Positions 26,897 to 37,342 of a stretch of 64,000 nt of DNA are shown piece after piece; within the stretch, counting starts at the first letter, position 1, and each line of letters opens with the position of its first letter. Below the pieces are notes generated by a model. That model saw only the letters and a program-made list of their open reading frames with translations, had not been told where the DNA came from and searched no databases. The stretch comes from Thalassospira indica. Its GTDB lineage: Bacteria; Pseudomonadota; Alphaproteobacteria; Rhodospirillales; Thalassospiraceae. The position numbers and the translations under genes were made by a program. The stretch spans positions 1,302,001 to 1,366,000 of the forward strand of contig NZ_CP031555.1 of assembly GCF_003403095.1 (NCBI RefSeq), in the 5' to 3' direction.

Positions 26897-29257
26897 ATGA
26901 TGGATGATCCCTTCGAAATTGATGAATTCGCCGCCAGCCCCGAAATGCGTCTGGCCGATACACCGACCCCGGCATATCTCGACAATCTGAATGCCGAGCA
27001 GCGCGATGCTGTCGAAACGCTGGATGGGCCGCTGTTGGTGCTTGCAGGTGCCGGAACCGGGAAAACACGTGTTTTGACCACGCGTCTGGCGCATCTTCTG
27101 GAAACCAAGGCACAGACCGAACGCCTGCATCCGCAACAGATACTTGCCGTAACCTTTACCAACCGTGCGGCAAAGGAAATGCAGGAACGTGTGGCCCAAG
27201 CCCTTGGTCGTCCGGTTGAAGGCTGGTGGCTGGGAACCTTCCACTCGCTTTCAGCGCGCTTGTTGCGCCGTCATGCCGACCTGATCGGGTTAAAGTCAAA
27301 CTTCACCATCCTTGATAGCGATGATCAGGTCCGCCTGCTTAAGCAGATCATGGATGCCGAACAGATCGATCCGAAAAAATGGCCAGCCAAGCAGCTTATG
27401 GGGATCATTCAGCGCTGGAAGGACAAGGGTCTGACACCTGAACGGGTCAATGAAAGTGTTGAGTTCGCCAATGGCGGGGCCAAGCACCTTTACAAGATTT
27501 ATCAGGAACGCCTCAAAGTCCTGAACGCGTGCGATTTTGGTGATCTGTTGCTGCATTGCCTGACCCTGTTCCAGCAGCATCCGGAAGTCCTGAAGCAGTA
27601 TCAGAACACCTTCCGCTATATTCTGGTCGACGAGTATCAGGATACCAACGTTGCCCAGTATCTGTGGCTGCGTGCAATGGCGATGGTTCATCGCAATATC
27701 TGCTGCGTTGGTGATGATGATCAGGCGATCTATAGCTGGCGCGGGGCCGAGGTTGGCAACATCCTGCGCTTTGAGTCTGATTTCCCGGGTGCCAAGGTGG
27801 TTCGTCTTGAACAAAACTATCGTTCGACCCCGCATATTCTGGCCGCTGCATCCCAACTGATCACGTTTAACGATGGCCGTCTGGGCAAGGAGCTGTGGAC
27901 CGAGATTGATACTGGCGACAAGGTGCTTGTCAAAGGTGTCTGGGACGGGGAAGCAGAGGCACGCCTGATCGGTGAAGATATCGAAGCCCTGCAGCGCAAG
28001 GGCGTTGGCGCATCCCAGATTGCCATTTTGGTGCGCGCCGGTTTCCAGACCCGCGAGTTTGAGGAACGTCTGATCACGCTGGGCATCCCGTACCGCGTTG
28101 TCGGTGGTCCGCGCTTCTATGAACGTCAGGAAATCCGTGATGCGCTGGCCTATATCCGGCTTGTTGCGCAGCCCGATGACAGTCTGGCGTTTGAGCGCAT
28201 CGTGAATGTGCCCAAGCGCGGGGTTGGCAAGGCATCGCTTCAGACACTGCATCAATATTCGCGTGATCAGGCGATTTCGCTGCCGGCGGCGGCGCGCGAT
28301 TTGTTGGATACAGAGGAACTCAAACCCAAGATGCGTCAAAGTATCGGCGGTCTTTTGGGGGATTTCAAACGCTGGCGCGAAATGCTTGGCAACAGCAGCC
28401 ATGTCGAAGTCGTTGAAACCGTTCTGGATGAAAGCGGCTATACCGATATGTGGCGGACATCCAAGGAAATTGATGCGCCCGGCCGTCTGGAAAACCTGAA
28501 AGAACTGGTATCTGCAATTGGCGAGTTCGAGAACCTGACCAGCTTCCTGGAACATGTCTCGTTGGTGATGGAAAACGCGCAGAACGATCATGAGGAAAAA
28601 GTCACCATCATGACCCTGCACGCCGCCAAGGGACTTGAGTTCGATTACGTTTTCCTTCCTGGTTGGGAAGAGGGCGTCTTCCCCCATCAACGTGCGATGG
28701 ATGAAAACGGGGTCAAGGGCCTCGAGGAAGAGCGTCGTTTGGCCTATGTCGGTATTACCCGGGCGCGCAAACGTGCGACCATCTGTTATGCCGCCAATCG
28801 GCGCATCTATAATCAGTGGCAATCAGCCCTGCCATCGCGCTTTGTTGATGAGTTGCCCGACGAACATATCGAACGCAGCAGCGATACCGGTCTTGGCGGG
28901 CATGGTGGCAATCATTCGCCGGGTGCGTGGGGTGCCGATGACTGGATGAAAATGCCAAGCTGGGCGAGTGACAGCAGCACCCCATCACGCAATCCAGTGT
29001 CGGGTGCGGGGGAGCGTAAATTCGCCTCAAGCGGTTGGCAGGATCGCGTGCGCAAGAACGTGATTGATGTGAAGCCCGACGGTGAAACCAGTTATTCCAC
29101 CAGTTCCAACTCATCGAAATACAAGGTGGGCGATACGGTGCGCCATCGCAAGTTCGGGTCGGGAACCGTCCGTGCGGTCGATGGCAACAAACTGGAAATC
29201 CATTTCGAAAGTGTCGGCACCAAGAAAGTGGTCGACAGCTTCATCCTGCCGGGGTAA
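26897..29257 (+). CDS. uvrD: ATP-dependent DNA helicase, UvrD/PcrA type
   Basis: 786 residues, SF1 helicase. Q motif LNAEQRDAVE, Walker A AGAGTGKTRVL (near residue 52), motif Ia TFTNRAAKEM, motif II VDEYQDTN, motif III GDDDQAIYSWRGA, motif IV EQNYRS, motif V TLHAAKGLEFDYVF and motif VI RRLAYVGITRARKR. The C-terminal tail has a Tudor-like unit (VGDTVRHRKFGSGTVRAVDG) as in PcrA, which contacts RNA polymerase. It unwinds DNA in nucleotide-excision and mismatch repair and clears stalled complexes. No LexA box is visible just upstream. Gene symbol pcrA would be equally acceptable. Confidence 0.94.
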   Translation: MMDDPFEIDEFAASPEMRLADTPTPAYLDNLNAEQRDAVETLDGPLLVLAGAGTGKTRVLTTRLAHLLETKAQTERLHPQQILAVTFTNRAAKEMQERVAQALGRPVEGWWLGTFHSLSARLLRRHADLIGLKSNFTILDSDDQVRLLKQIMDAEQIDPKKWPAKQLMGIIQRWKDKGLTPERVNESVEFANGGAKHLYKIYQERLKVLNACDFGDLLLHCLTLFQQHPEVLKQYQNTFRYILVDEYQDTNVAQYLWLRAMAMVHRNICCVGDDDQAIYSWRGAEVGNILRFESDFPGAKVVRLEQNYRSTPHILAAASQLITFNDGRLGKELWTEIDTGDKVLVKGVWDGEAEARLIGEDIEALQRKGVGASQIAILVRAGFQTREFEERLITLGIPYRVVGGPRFYERQEIRDALAYIRLVAQPDDSLAFERIVNVPKRGVGKASLQTLHQYSRDQAISLPAAARDLLDTEELKPKMRQSIGGLLGDFKRWREMLGNSSHVEVVETVLDESGYTDMWRTSKEIDAPGRLENLKELVSAIGEFENLTSFLEHVSLVMENAQNDHEEKVTIMTLHAAKGLEFDYVFLPGWEEGVFPHQRAMDENGVKGLEEERRLAYVGITRARKRATICYAANRRIYNQWQSALPSRFVDELPDEHIERSSDTGLGGHGGNHSPGAWGADDWMKMPSWASDSSTPSRNPVSGAGERKFASSGWQDRVRKNVIDVKPDGETSYSTSSNSSKYKVGDTVRHRKFGSGTVRAVDGNKLEIHFESVGTKKVVDSFILPG

Positions 29258-29332
29258 GCCCCGGACAACATTTTCGGATGACCGATTTAACCGGGCGGAG
29301 CACATTTGCCGCCCACACGAGCGAGAAGCGAT

Positions 29333-30214
29333 ATGACCGAACCCGTCCTTTGCTATAACTTCAAATTCGAAGTTGATGGCGCCTATGCACAGATGTTTGC
29401 CGACGCGCTGTTTGATTATTGCGATGCGCTTTCGCATTTCGAGCGTGATGGCAACCCTGATGGACCTTGGCGTATCGAAGGCTTTGCCGGTGAGATGTTT
29501 GACAAGGGTGCGGTTGAGACCGCAGTGTCGATCATGGCATCTGCAGTTGGTATTGATGCGCCAACCGTGACCTTTGGTACCTATGAGCCAAAGGACTGGG
29601 TCAGCGAAAACTTGCGCAGCTTCAAGCCGATCTCGGTCGGACGTTTCTTTGTCCATGGTTCGCACTGGAACGAGGAAATCCCGGTATCCAAAACAGCGCT
29701 TCAGGTCGACGCCGGTCTGGCATTCGGGTCTGGCGAGCATCAAACCACCAAGGGATGCTTGGCTGCGATTGACTGGCTGGCCAAACGCGGACCGCGTCAG
29801 AATGCGCTTGATATGGGTTGTGGGTCCGGCATTTTGGGCATGGCATGTGCCAAAACCTGGCGGTGCCCGGTGATGATGGCCGATATTGATGCCGCATCGG
29901 TTCGGGTCGCACGCGAAAATGCCAAAACCAACAAGATCGCGGATCTTGTCACAGCTATTCATTCAAACGGTTTTCAGGATGCCCGTATTCGTGATGCCGG
30001 GTATTACGACATTGTCTGCGCCAACATCCTTGCCCGTCCGCTGCGTGGCATGGCGCATGACCTGACCAGCACGCTTTCGGAAAACGGTGTTGTTATCCTC
30101 TCGGGCCTTCTTTCGCATCAGGAACAGTTTGTTCTGTCGGCCTATCGTGACGTCGGGCTTTCCCTGATCAACCGTTTCGAGGTCGAAAACTGGACAACAC
30201 TTGTCGTCGGCTAA
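29333..30214 (+). CDS. prmA: Ribosomal protein L11 methyltransferase
   Basis: 293 residues from the ATG at 29333; a TTG 27 nt upstream is less likely. An N-terminal substrate-recognition domain (about 1-105) precedes the methyltransferase domain with DAGLAFGSGEHQTTKGCL (PrmA hallmark), DMGCGSGILGMACAK (SAM motif I), ADIDAASV and the catalytic-region motif CANILARPL. It trimethylates residues of L11 in the cytoplasm. The stop overlaps the 3' end of the convergent exporter gene by 4 nt, so no terminator fits between them. Confidence 0.93.
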   Translation: MTEPVLCYNFKFEVDGAYAQMFADALFDYCDALSHFERDGNPDGPWRIEGFAGEMFDKGAVETAVSIMASAVGIDAPTVTFGTYEPKDWVSENLRSFKPISVGRFFVHGSHWNEEIPVSKTALQVDAGLAFGSGEHQTTKGCLAAIDWLAKRGPRQNALDMGCGSGILGMACAKTWRCPVMMADIDAASVRVARENAKTNKIADLVTAIHSNGFQDARIRDAGYYDIVCANILARPLRGMAHDLTSTLSENGVVILSGLLSHQEQFVLSAYRDVGLSLINRFEVENWTTLVVG

Positions 30215-30967
30215 GCCAAAAGGGCGAAGACAAAGCGATATATCCCCAAAAGACCAAGGCCGACGATAAGGATGCCAACCGCAATCATAAGCGGCTTTCG
30301 CGGGATGATTTTGACAAGCACGGCCGCCAACGGGGCGGCCGGCACACCGCCGATTACAAGTGCTAGTGCCGCCATGCCGAAGCTTTCCAATCCGAATGAT
30401 CCGGCAAATGTAACGGTAATCGTCACGGTTACAAAAAACTCGGCCGCGGCAGACGTTCCAAGCATGCGGTGCGGTTCATTGCCGCGATAGACCAGCGTGC
30501 TTGATACGATCGGTCCCCAGCCGCCACCCCCCGATTGCATCAAGAAATCCACCGATCATGCCAAGCGGGGTAAGCCCGCGGATCGCCGCAGGCGGCTGAA
30601 CTTTGCGAAGCGCCTTGGCAATTACAAGAACACCAAGTGCACTAAGATATACCGCGACAAACGGTGCCAGATAGTCCCCGATCCCCGATGATAAAAGAGC
30701 AGCGCCAGCACAGCCGCCTATTGCACCGGCAAGTGCCAGTTGACGGACCATGCGCCAATCGACATTGCGTGCAAAATGGTGGGCCGTACCGGAAACAGCG
30801 GTGGTGGCAATCTCGGCGGCGTGAACAGTTGCACTTGCCTGTGCGGGGGGTAAGCCAAGCGTGATCAAAAGGGAAGTTGAGGTCAGGCCATAGGCCATAC
30901 CAAGGGCACCATCAATCAATTGGGCGATAAACCCAATCAGAACGATCCACCAGAAAAACTCATCCAT
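30211..30967 (-). pseudogene. TauE/SafE-family sulfite/anion exporter, interrupted by a one-base frameshift
   Basis: From the ATG at 30967 the frame reads a TauE/SafE membrane protein (WIVLIGFIAQLIDGALGMAYG, VHAAEIATTAVSG) up to GGFLDAIGG, then goes out of frame and stops near 30476. The next frame continues the same family (GGGGWGPIVSSTLVYRG, then four more membrane segments) to 30211. The joint lies at a run of six C on the plus strand (30526-30531); with five, the sequence would read DAIGGGGWGPI, the conserved family turn. The span is 757 nt, one more than a multiple of three; restored length would be 251 residues. A sequencing error, phase-variable tract or true inactivation are all possible. 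Confidence 0.88.
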
Positions 30968-31481
30968 CTTCGCCGCAAGCTCCAGGCATGGATACGATGC
31001 TGCAAAGTTTAGCAAGTTGGCGGCAATGCGATATTGCGTTGTGATTTTTGGGTGGCATTGCCGTTATGCATTAATGCCACGAGACTTTTGACAATTAGGT
31101 GCCCACGGATAACCGGCAATGCCTATCAGGTTTGCACCGGGACGCGGAAACGCCCATAACCAAAACCGCCTTGTCGGTCGCTGTTGCATGATGACCGGGT
31201 GCACGATCCGGTTGCTTTGATCCATTTTCGGTATGCTGATTTTCTTCGATTCGCATTGCAATCGGGCCGTCGCAACTGAAATCCCTGAGATACCAGAACT
31301 TCTCCATCAAATTTCAATCAAAGGTTTTCACTGCTTTTCCCGCGAAATCCCTTGGAAACAGGGCAAAAAATAGCCTGAGAACCGATCTCACACTTTTTGC
31401 GTATGTTGCAATATACAATACCAACGGATAGGTTTTATCTATTCGCTCGTAGAATTTTATATCTGGCATGGGGCAGAGTGA
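30968..31481. other. Intergenic region with competing hairpins, exporter / HD-GYP regulator
   Basis: 514 bp without a gene. CGGCAATGC (31021-31029) can pair with GCATTGCCG (31055-31063). GTGGCATT (31052-31059) can pair with AATGCCAC (31073-31080). The two stems share bases and exclude each other. The rest is unremarkable and AT-richer near 31300-31460, where the regulator promoter should be. Confidence 0.4.
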
Positions 31482-32567
31482 TTGAGTGAGCTTGAACGTC
31501 GCATTTTGGTTGTAGATGACGAACCGCCGATCCGAAAATTGCTGGCACGTATTTTGGAACGTGCCGGTTTTGAAGTGGTGGTTGCATCTGACGGACTTGA
31601 AGCGCTTGAGACAGTAAAATCGGACGCATCATTGCGTCTGGTTGTTTCTGATTTGCGCATGCCAAATTGCAGTGGTCTGGACTTCGTCAAACGGGCAATC
31701 AACGAATACAAACGGGATTTCGAATTCATCCTGCTGACCGGGGATGGTGACAAGACCGATGCCGTGACGGCACTGCGTCTTGGTGTTCGGGAATTTCTTG
31801 ATAAGCCGATTGAACGTGCCGATCTTGAACGCGCCGCACTTGATGCGCAGGCACGACTGCAGGAACGGGACCGAGAAGTCGAACGTGTTCGTAAACTCGA
31901 ACTAGAAAATATCAGTCAGTCGAAAACCCTTGATGACATCAGCCGCAAACTTGGCGGTGCAGAACAGGAAATGATCGACCGGCTCAGCCTGATTTCCCAG
32001 TATCGGGACATCGAAACCGCGGAGCACTGTGTTCGCGTTGGTCTTTATTCCCAATTGCTGGCAGAGATGGCTGGTCTGGATCAGAATGTTCAACGGACAA
32101 TCCGTCTGGCCGGCATTCTTCATGACATCGGAAAAGTCGGCGTGCCTGATGAGGTACTTCTGAAAAACGGAAAGCTGACTGACGACGAATTCAAGGTCAT
32201 GCAGCGCCATACCGAGATCGGCTTTGCGATGCTCAATTCATCAGACAACCCGGTTCTGGGACAGGCCGCAATCATTGCGCGCTATCATCACGAACATTGG
32301 GAAGGGTCGGGCTATTGTGTGGGCCTGTCGGGCGCGGATATTCCGATGATTGCGCGGATCGTCTCACTGGCAGACGTTTATGACGCCCTTCGCAGTGCGC
32401 GCCGATACAAACCGGCCTACGGCCACTCGGAAGCCGTCAATATCATCACCAAAGGTGACGAGCGAACCTCCCCGGAGATGTTCGATCCGAAACTTTTGGG
32501 GCTGTTTGCCGATAATCATCTGCGCTTTGAAAGCATCTATAACAGCATGCCCGACCAGTTGGTCTGA
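31482..32567 (+). CDS. Response regulator with variant HD-GYP output domain
   Basis: 361 residues from a TTG at 31482; no ATG or GTG fits the frame start better, so the start is uncertain. The receiver domain (about 6-120) has DDE, phospho-acceptor Asp57 (VVSDLRMP), LLTGDGD and DKPI. A coiled segment (about 115-165) leads to an HD-GYP domain with HDIGKVGVPD (His214-Asp215), MQRHTEIG and YHHEHWEGSGYCVGLSG. The name-giving GYP is Gly-Tyr-Cys here (Cys279) and the preceding Asp is Glu. HD-GYP proteins hydrolyse cyclic di-GMP; the metal ligands look intact but the specificity loop is changed. The hybrid kinase gene follows 19 nt later, a likely partner. Confidence 0.9.
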   Translation: MSELERRILVVDDEPPIRKLLARILERAGFEVVVASDGLEALETVKSDASLRLVVSDLRMPNCSGLDFVKRAINEYKRDFEFILLTGDGDKTDAVTALRLGVREFLDKPIERADLERAALDAQARLQERDREVERVRKLELENISQSKTLDDISRKLGGAEQEMIDRLSLISQYRDIETAEHCVRVGLYSQLLAEMAGLDQNVQRTIRLAGILHDIGKVGVPDEVLLKNGKLTDDEFKVMQRHTEIGFAMLNSSDNPVLGQAAIIARYHHEHWEGSGYCVGLSGADIPMIARIVSLADVYDALRSARRYKPAYGHSEAVNIITKGDERTSPEMFDPKLLGLFADNHLRFESIYNSMPDQLV

Positions 32568-32586
32568 GAATGGGGCCCGATAACTC

Positions 32587-35500
32587 ATGCCAAAAAGATT
32601 AAGCGCCAATCTGGACCGGACAAGAAACCGCATCGCAGACTTTATGCTGTTTGTGATGTCGATTGGCGGTTTGCCCGCATTGGTTTCCTCGATGTTGCGC
32701 GAAGCAAGCCAGCGTTCGATCACGGTCGAGATCATCCATCTTTTGGTTTTTCTGGCCGTTGTTGCCGGTCTTGTACTGCGCAAGCGCTTATCGACCTTTA
32801 CCAAGTCGGTTGTGATTGTCGCCGCAATGACAAGCATGTCGTTGCTTTATATCGTCAGGTTTTCGCCCGCAAGCGGCATGGCGATGATGATTGTGTCGAC
32901 CGTGATCGTAGCGCTGTTCTGGCGATTTTCCGTCACCATTCGATATGCGGTGTTCTGCTTTGTCGCGATTGCAAGCGTCGGCGTGATGCGTGTTTTCAAC
33001 CTCGACGGGGGCTTGATCACAGATAGTGGCACCGTTCCCTACACGTTGCCGGTTTGGGGATCGGCGCTGTTTGGGTATGTCTGGATGACCGCGTCACTTG
33101 TTGTCGGGATCGTCTGGATGCGGCAGGCGCTATTGCAAACCAGCATGGACCAGTTGCGTTCGCAGAACGAACTGATGTCGGGCAAAAAGTTTCTTGAGCA
33201 AATCCGCGAAAGTGCGTCCGAAGTTGCCAACCATTTCTCGTCACTTGATCGCATCGAAAATGCGTCTTTCCGACCGACATTGAAGCGTTTTGCCAACCTG
33301 ATGAATTGCGAGCGGGCAAGTCTGTGGTTGGAAAAAGATGATGGTGACGTTGAGTGCGTCGGGCTGTTTGATGCCAATGATCCGTCGGCGAAACATGACG
33401 GCATGATTCTGAAACGCGCTGTACTGCCGCGATATTTTTCAGCGCTGGAATCCGGGCAGATTGTCGATGCGGACAACGCCGTTGAAGATCCGCGTACTTC
33501 GGAACTTAAAGACGCTTATCTGATCCCGATGAATATCAAGGCAATCCTTGATGTTGCGTTGATTTCGGCTGCGGGCCGAATGGGCATATTGTGCTTTGAG
33601 TCTGTCGGGCGGACCAGAGTATGGCGCCCTGAGGAAATCGTTTTCGCGCATATGGCGGGTGGGTTGTTGGCAGCCGCCGCAGGCATGAAAAATGTCATGG
33701 AGGCCAATGACGAGCTTAGCTTCTCGCGCCGTCGTTTTGAGGCGGTTGCCAATTACACGTATGGCTGGGAAAGCTGGATCGCGCCTGATGGCAAACTGAT
33801 CTGGGTAAATCCGGGGATTGAACGCGTTCTGGGCTACACTGTCGAGGAATGCATGGCGTGTGGTGATTATCCGCTGTCATTTGTTGCGCCCGAGGATCGT
33901 GACCGTGTGCGCCACTATATTGACGAAGGTCTTGATGGCCTGTCAGGCAGTGACCGCGAATTCACCGGTGTTCACAAGGATGGCCGCAAGGTCGGTATCG
34001 ACATGTCATGGCAACCGATCGCTGATAGCGACGGAGGGAACCTTGGCATCAGGATCAGTTGCCGCGATATCACCGAACGCATCCGCTATCGCCAGGATCT
34101 CGAGGTTGCCAAAAGCGATCTGGAGGCCAACCAGCGTCGTCTGCGCGCGCACTTCAACAATGCGAAAATCGGCGTGTTTTACTGGACGCCCGACAGAACC
34201 ATCATCGAGGTGAACGAAACCGCCTGTCAGCTGTTTGGCTATAGTGCCAATGAGATGGTCGGCAAGAAGCTTGAGCTTCTGGTGCCAGAGGAAGACCGGG
34301 CGCGTCTTGGCACTCTGATCGAACGGATCATGGAAACGCAAAACAGCGTCAATAACCGGTTCGAGAACGTCACGCGTGATGGCAGTCGCATCATATGCGA
34401 ATGGTATGAAAGCCCGATCTTTGATGCCAATGGCGCACTTGATTGTATCGCCAGTTTCGCACTGGATGTGACGGATCGCGAACGCCATCAGGAGACACTG
34501 GAATCGATTTATCGTGGCATTCGCTATCAGGTCGGTGCCGGGTTCTTTGAAAACCTGACAAAGGTTCTGTGTGAAACACTTGATATGACCTATTGCCACA
34601 TCGCTGAACTTGTCGGTGACCGGGTGAAATCAGTTGCCTTCCATTCCCCGGATGGCCGTCGCGGTGGACTTGATTTTGTGCTGGCTGGATCGGCGGCGGA
34701 ACGGGTTATCAAGGCCGGGACGTTTGTGTGCAAAGATAATTTCCGTGCGTTGATGCAGGATGTCCAAAAGGTCACTGATATTGAAGTCCTTGGATATGTC
34801 GGGGCTACGCTTTATGACAGCGACGGGCGACCGATTGGTATTCTGGTGACCGTATCTGACAAGCCACTTGCTGATCCGGAACTGGCCAAATCCATCGTTG
34901 AAGTGTTCGCGTCCCGTGCGTCTGCCGAACTCCAGCGGCTGCAATCCGAACGCAAACGTGAAAAACTCGAAGAGCAATTGCGTCATTCCCAGCGGATGGA
35001 AACTATCGGTGTTCTGGCAGGCGGGATTGCACATGATTTTAATAATATCCTGCAGCCAATAAGTGGCTATGCCGAACTGCTTTATTCCGATCTGCCCGAA
35101 GATTCTCCGCTGCGTGACGATGTCATGGAAATTCGCCAAGGGGCTGATCGGGCACGTGATCTTGTGCGGCAAATTTTGGCATTCAGTCGGAATTCCGAAA
35201 CCGAGCGTTCCCCGATTGATGTCGGTTTGATGATCACGGGTACGGTTCGTTTTGCGCGCGGGTCCATGCCATCGAGTGTGTCGATCAAGGTCGAACTGGG
35301 GGCGAAATCCATGACCGTCATGGGCAACGCAACACAGCTTGATCAGTGCCTGATGAACCTGATCACCAATGCCTGTCATGCGGTCGGCGATCAGGGTGAA
35401 ATTCGCGTAAAGGCAAGCCGCTTCGAAGTCACCGAAGACAGTCTGGAAATACATCCGTTGTTGACGGTCGGGCGCTACATCCAGATTAGCGTCGTGGATA

Positions 35501-36165
35501 ACGGCGTCGGTATGGAGCCGGAAACAGCCAAAAGGATCTTTGATCCGTTCTTTACCACCAAGGAGCCGGGTAAGGGTACTGGTCTTGGCCTGTCTACGGT
35601 GCATGGCATCGTGACCGGTCACAAGGGCGAGATATCGGTTTATAGCCGTCTGGGGCAGGGAACCCGGTTCGCAATCCTGTTGCCGGAACATGATCGCGAA
35701 GCCACGGACGAAAAGCGCGAAACCCGCAGTCTGTCGGCAGGTGCGGGCGGGCATCTTGCGGTCGTGGATGATGAGGAAAAGAACCTCAGGCTGTGCGCAC
35801 GGATGTTGGAGCGGATCGGATATTCCGTCGATACGTTTAACGAGGCCGCCAAGGCGCTTGAAGCGCTGAGTGCTCCGGATGCACATTTTGATGCGCTTCT
35901 GACCGATCAGACCATGCCGGGCATGACCGGCCAGAAATTGATCGAAAAGCTGCGAGAGGCTGGTAACGAAATCCCAGTTGTCGTCATGACCGGGTATGCC
36001 TCAGACGAGGTGACCGACGCCTTCAATGCTTTGGGGGTTGCGCGCATACTGGCCAAGCCTCTTGATATCATTGAACTGCATGATGGCTTGGCCGCGGTGT
36101 TTGGCGAAACAAAGGACGTGGCGATGGTGTCTGCCGATTTGCCGGGAAAGCCTGAAACCCCCTAA
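32587..36165 (+). CDS. Membrane hybrid histidine kinase (GAF-PAS-PAS-GAF-HisKA-HATPase-REC)
   Basis: 1192 residues. Six membrane segments (about 15-185) are followed by a short coiled stretch, a GAF domain (about 225-370), two PAS domains (about 380-500, [10 protein letters not shown]; and 515-640, [11 protein letters not shown]), a second GAF (about 650-790), then HisKA with phospho-His816 in [16 protein letters not shown]. The ATPase has [36 protein letters not shown]-terminal receiver domain carries Asp1107 (LLTDQTMPG). No HPt domain is seen. It probably senses a membrane or redox/light cue through PAS/GAF and may phosphorylate the HD-GYP regulator encoded upstream; both statements are inference. 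Confidence 0.93.
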   Translation: MPKRLSANLDRTRNRIADFMLFVMSIGGLPALVSSMLREASQRSITVEIIHLLVFLAVVAGLVLRKRLSTFTKSVVIVAAMTSMSLLYIVRFSPASGMAMMIVSTVIVALFWRFSVTIRYAVFCFVAIASVGVMRVFNLDGGLITDSGTVPYTLPVWGSALFGYVWMTASLVVGIVWMRQALLQTSMDQLRSQNELMSGKKFLEQIRESASEVANHFSSLDRIENASFRPTLKRFANLMNCERASLWLEKDDGDVECVGLFDANDPSAKHDGMILKRAVLPRYFSALESGQIVDADNAVEDPRTSELKDAYLIPMNIKAILDVALISAAGRMGILCFESVGRTRVWRPEEIVFAHMAGGLLAAAAGMKNVMEANDELSFSRRRFEAVANYTYGWESWIAPDGKLIWVNPGIERVLGYTVEECMACGDYPLSFVAPEDRDRVRHYIDEGLDGLSGSDREFTGVHKDGRKVGIDMSWQPIADSDGGNLGIRISCRDITERIRYRQDLEVAKSDLEANQRRLRAHFNNAKIGVFYWTPDRTIIEVNETACQLFGYSANEMVGKKLELLVPEEDRARLGTLIERIMETQNSVNNRFENVTRDGSRIICEWYESPIFDANGALDCIASFALDVTDRERHQETLESIYRGIRYQVGAGFFENLTKVLCETLDMTYCHIAELVGDRVKSVAFHSPDGRRGGLDFVLAGSAAERVIKAGTFVCKDNFRALMQDVQKVTDIEVLGYVGATLYDSDGRPIGILVTVSDKPLADPELAKSIVEVFASRASAELQRLQSERKREKLEEQLRHSQRMETIGVLAGGIAHDFNNILQPISGYAELLYSDLPEDSPLRDDVMEIRQGADRARDLVRQILAFSRNSETERSPIDVGLMITGTVRFARGSMPSSVSIKVELGAKSMTVMGNATQLDQCLMNLITNACHAVGDQGEIRVKASRFEVTEDSLEIHPLLTVGRYIQISVVDNGVGMEPETAKRIFDPFFTTKEPGKGTGLGLSTVHGIVTGHKGEISVYSRLGQGTRFAILLPEHDREATDEKRETRSLSAGAGGHLAVVDDEEKNLRLCARMLERIGYSVDTFNEAAKALEALSAPDAHFDALLTDQTMPGMTGQKLIEKLREAGNEIPVVVMTGYASDEVTDAFNALGVARILAKPLDIIELHDGLAAVFGETKDVAMVSADLPGKPETP

Positions 36166-36214
36166 GAGTAACTAAATTCAGAAAGTGGTCGGGTATCAGG
36201 CTTGATCGGTTGCG

Positions 36215-36952
36215 CTACCGGCCACCGGATACATCAATGATGCTGCCTGTGACATAGGACGCGTCACCCGAGATCAGCCAAAAGATGCTTTGGGCGACTT
36301 CCTGCGGGTCGCCGGCACGTCCCAACGGGCAATTCGGGCCGAGTTCATGGGCCCGTTCCGGGCGGCCACCACTGGCATGAATATCGGTTTCGATGATGCC
36401 CGGGCGCACGGCATTGACACGGATCCCTTTCGGACCGAGTTCCTTGGCAAGGCCGATGGTCAGCGTGTCGATTGCCGCTTTTGATCCGGCGTAATCAATG
36501 TATTCGCCAGGTGACCCAAGCTTTGCCGCAATGGACGAAACATTTACGATGGCGGTACCGGAACGAAGGGTTCGTGCGGCTTCGCGTGCAACCAGATAGG
36601 CCCCAAGCACGTTGGTATCGAACACGGATTTCATGCGATCAATATCCATATCCGCAAGTGTGCTTTGCCGGGCGACAATGCCTGCATTATTGACCACGGC
36701 GTCAATCGCGCCAAACCGATCACGTGCGGCCTCAAACAAGGCAATAACGCTGTCTTCATCGCGGACATCGCATTTGCGGGCAATCACATTGCCGGTAAAT
36801 CCGGCGCGCTCGCACATCGCACATGTTTCATCAGCACTTTCCTGATTGCCAACAAAGCTTAGCGCAACGTTCCAGCCTTTGGCGGCAAATAGAACAGCAG
36901 TTGCGCGTCCGATACCGCGTGATCCACCGGTGATCAGAACTGTCTTGGTCAT
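36215..36952 (-). CDS. Short-chain dehydrogenase/reductase (SDR)
   Basis: 245 residues from the ATG at 36952 (MTKTVLITGGSRGIGRA), with GGAG 5 nt upstream; a longer frame adds an unlikely 23 residues. Classical SDR features: TGGSRGIG cofactor loop, NNAG, catalytic Ser in VNVSSIAAKLG, Tyr/Lys in YIDYAGSKAA, and the C-terminal GSIIDVSGGR. It is an NAD(P)-dependent oxidoreductase resembling 3-oxoacyl-ACP or glucose dehydrogenases; the substrate cannot be told. Convergent with the kinase gene; preceded by a terminator belonging to something upstream on the same strand. Confidence 0.9.
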   Translation of the reverse strand: MTKTVLITGGSRGIGRATAVLFAAKGWNVALSFVGNQESADETCAMCERAGFTGNVIARKCDVRDEDSVIALFEAARDRFGAIDAVVNNAGIVARQSTLADMDIDRMKSVFDTNVLGAYLVAREAARTLRSGTAIVNVSSIAAKLGSPGEYIDYAGSKAAIDTLTIGLAKELGPKGIRVNAVRPGIIETDIHASGGRPERAHELGPNCPLGRAGDPQEVAQSIFWLISGDASYVTGSIIDVSGGR

Positions 36953-37019
36953 TTCCACTCCGCATCGTGATGATGATTTACTGTTTGGGGCACTATGGCG
37001 TGCTGGCCTGCGACTGGTC

Positions 37020-37059
37020 AAAAAGAAACGGCCCTGCTGTGGAGAAGCAGGGCCGTTTC
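37020..37059 (-). terminator. Strong leftward terminator with no annotated gene before it
   Basis: A perfect 14-bp stem, GAAACGGCCCTGCT (37025-37038) with AGCAGGGCCGTTTC (37046-37059), loop 7 nt, is followed on the minus strand by TTTTT. It lies between the SDR start and the pepP-side intergenic region, so it should end a short leftward transcript. Confidence 0.85.
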
Positions 37060-37150
37060 AGAGGGAAAAGACAAAAATGCCGCAAGGATCATGAACCGTG
37101 ATCCTGCGCTTCGTCTTTTGATGCAGACCAACCCGGGCGGGATTGATCCG

Positions 37151-37342
37151 TTATTCCGTATCCTTGGCATCTTGCGGGTCGGTTTTAGTTCGATCCGCAA
37201 TGTCGTCTGCCGGATGGGCAGGGCCAGTATCAAGACCGAGCGCAGTTTTCTGACCAAGGGCCAGGCGCTCAAGGCCGTCATAGGCCGTCTGGCGACGACG
37301 GGATTGTATGACGCTCAAGGCAGTAATAGGAAAACGGATCAC
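37151..37342 (-). CDS. Possible small protein gene upstream of the orphan terminator
   Basis: A 63-residue frame with GTG start, highly charged and hydrophilic after residue 12 (SRRRQTAYDGLERLALGQK, then DIADRTKTDPQDAKDTE). It ends 92 nt before the strong leftward terminator. A better ribosome site (GGAGACC before an ATG near 37350) opens a different frame that stops after 23 residues, so either the gene is frameshifted or one of the two is the real product. No family recognised. It could also be part of a non-coding RNA. Confidence 0.3.
   Translation of the reverse strand: MIRFPITALSVIQSRRRQTAYDGLERLALGQKTALGLDTGPAHPADDIADRTKTDPQDAKDTE

Noticed and set aside
27296..28822. 508-codon minus-strand frame opposite the UvrD/PcrA gene
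   Set aside because: Antisense shadow of a gene with all helicase motifs; no ribosome site or recognisable domain.
30476..31015. Treating the two TauE/SafE pieces as separate genes
   Set aside because: The second piece begins with the missing part of the same conserved turn, and a single base in a homopolymer joins them, so one broken gene is the simpler reading.
34630..35886. 418-codon minus-strand frame opposite the hybrid kinase
   Set aside because: Antisense shadow; the plus-strand frame has complete HisKA, ATPase and receiver motifs.
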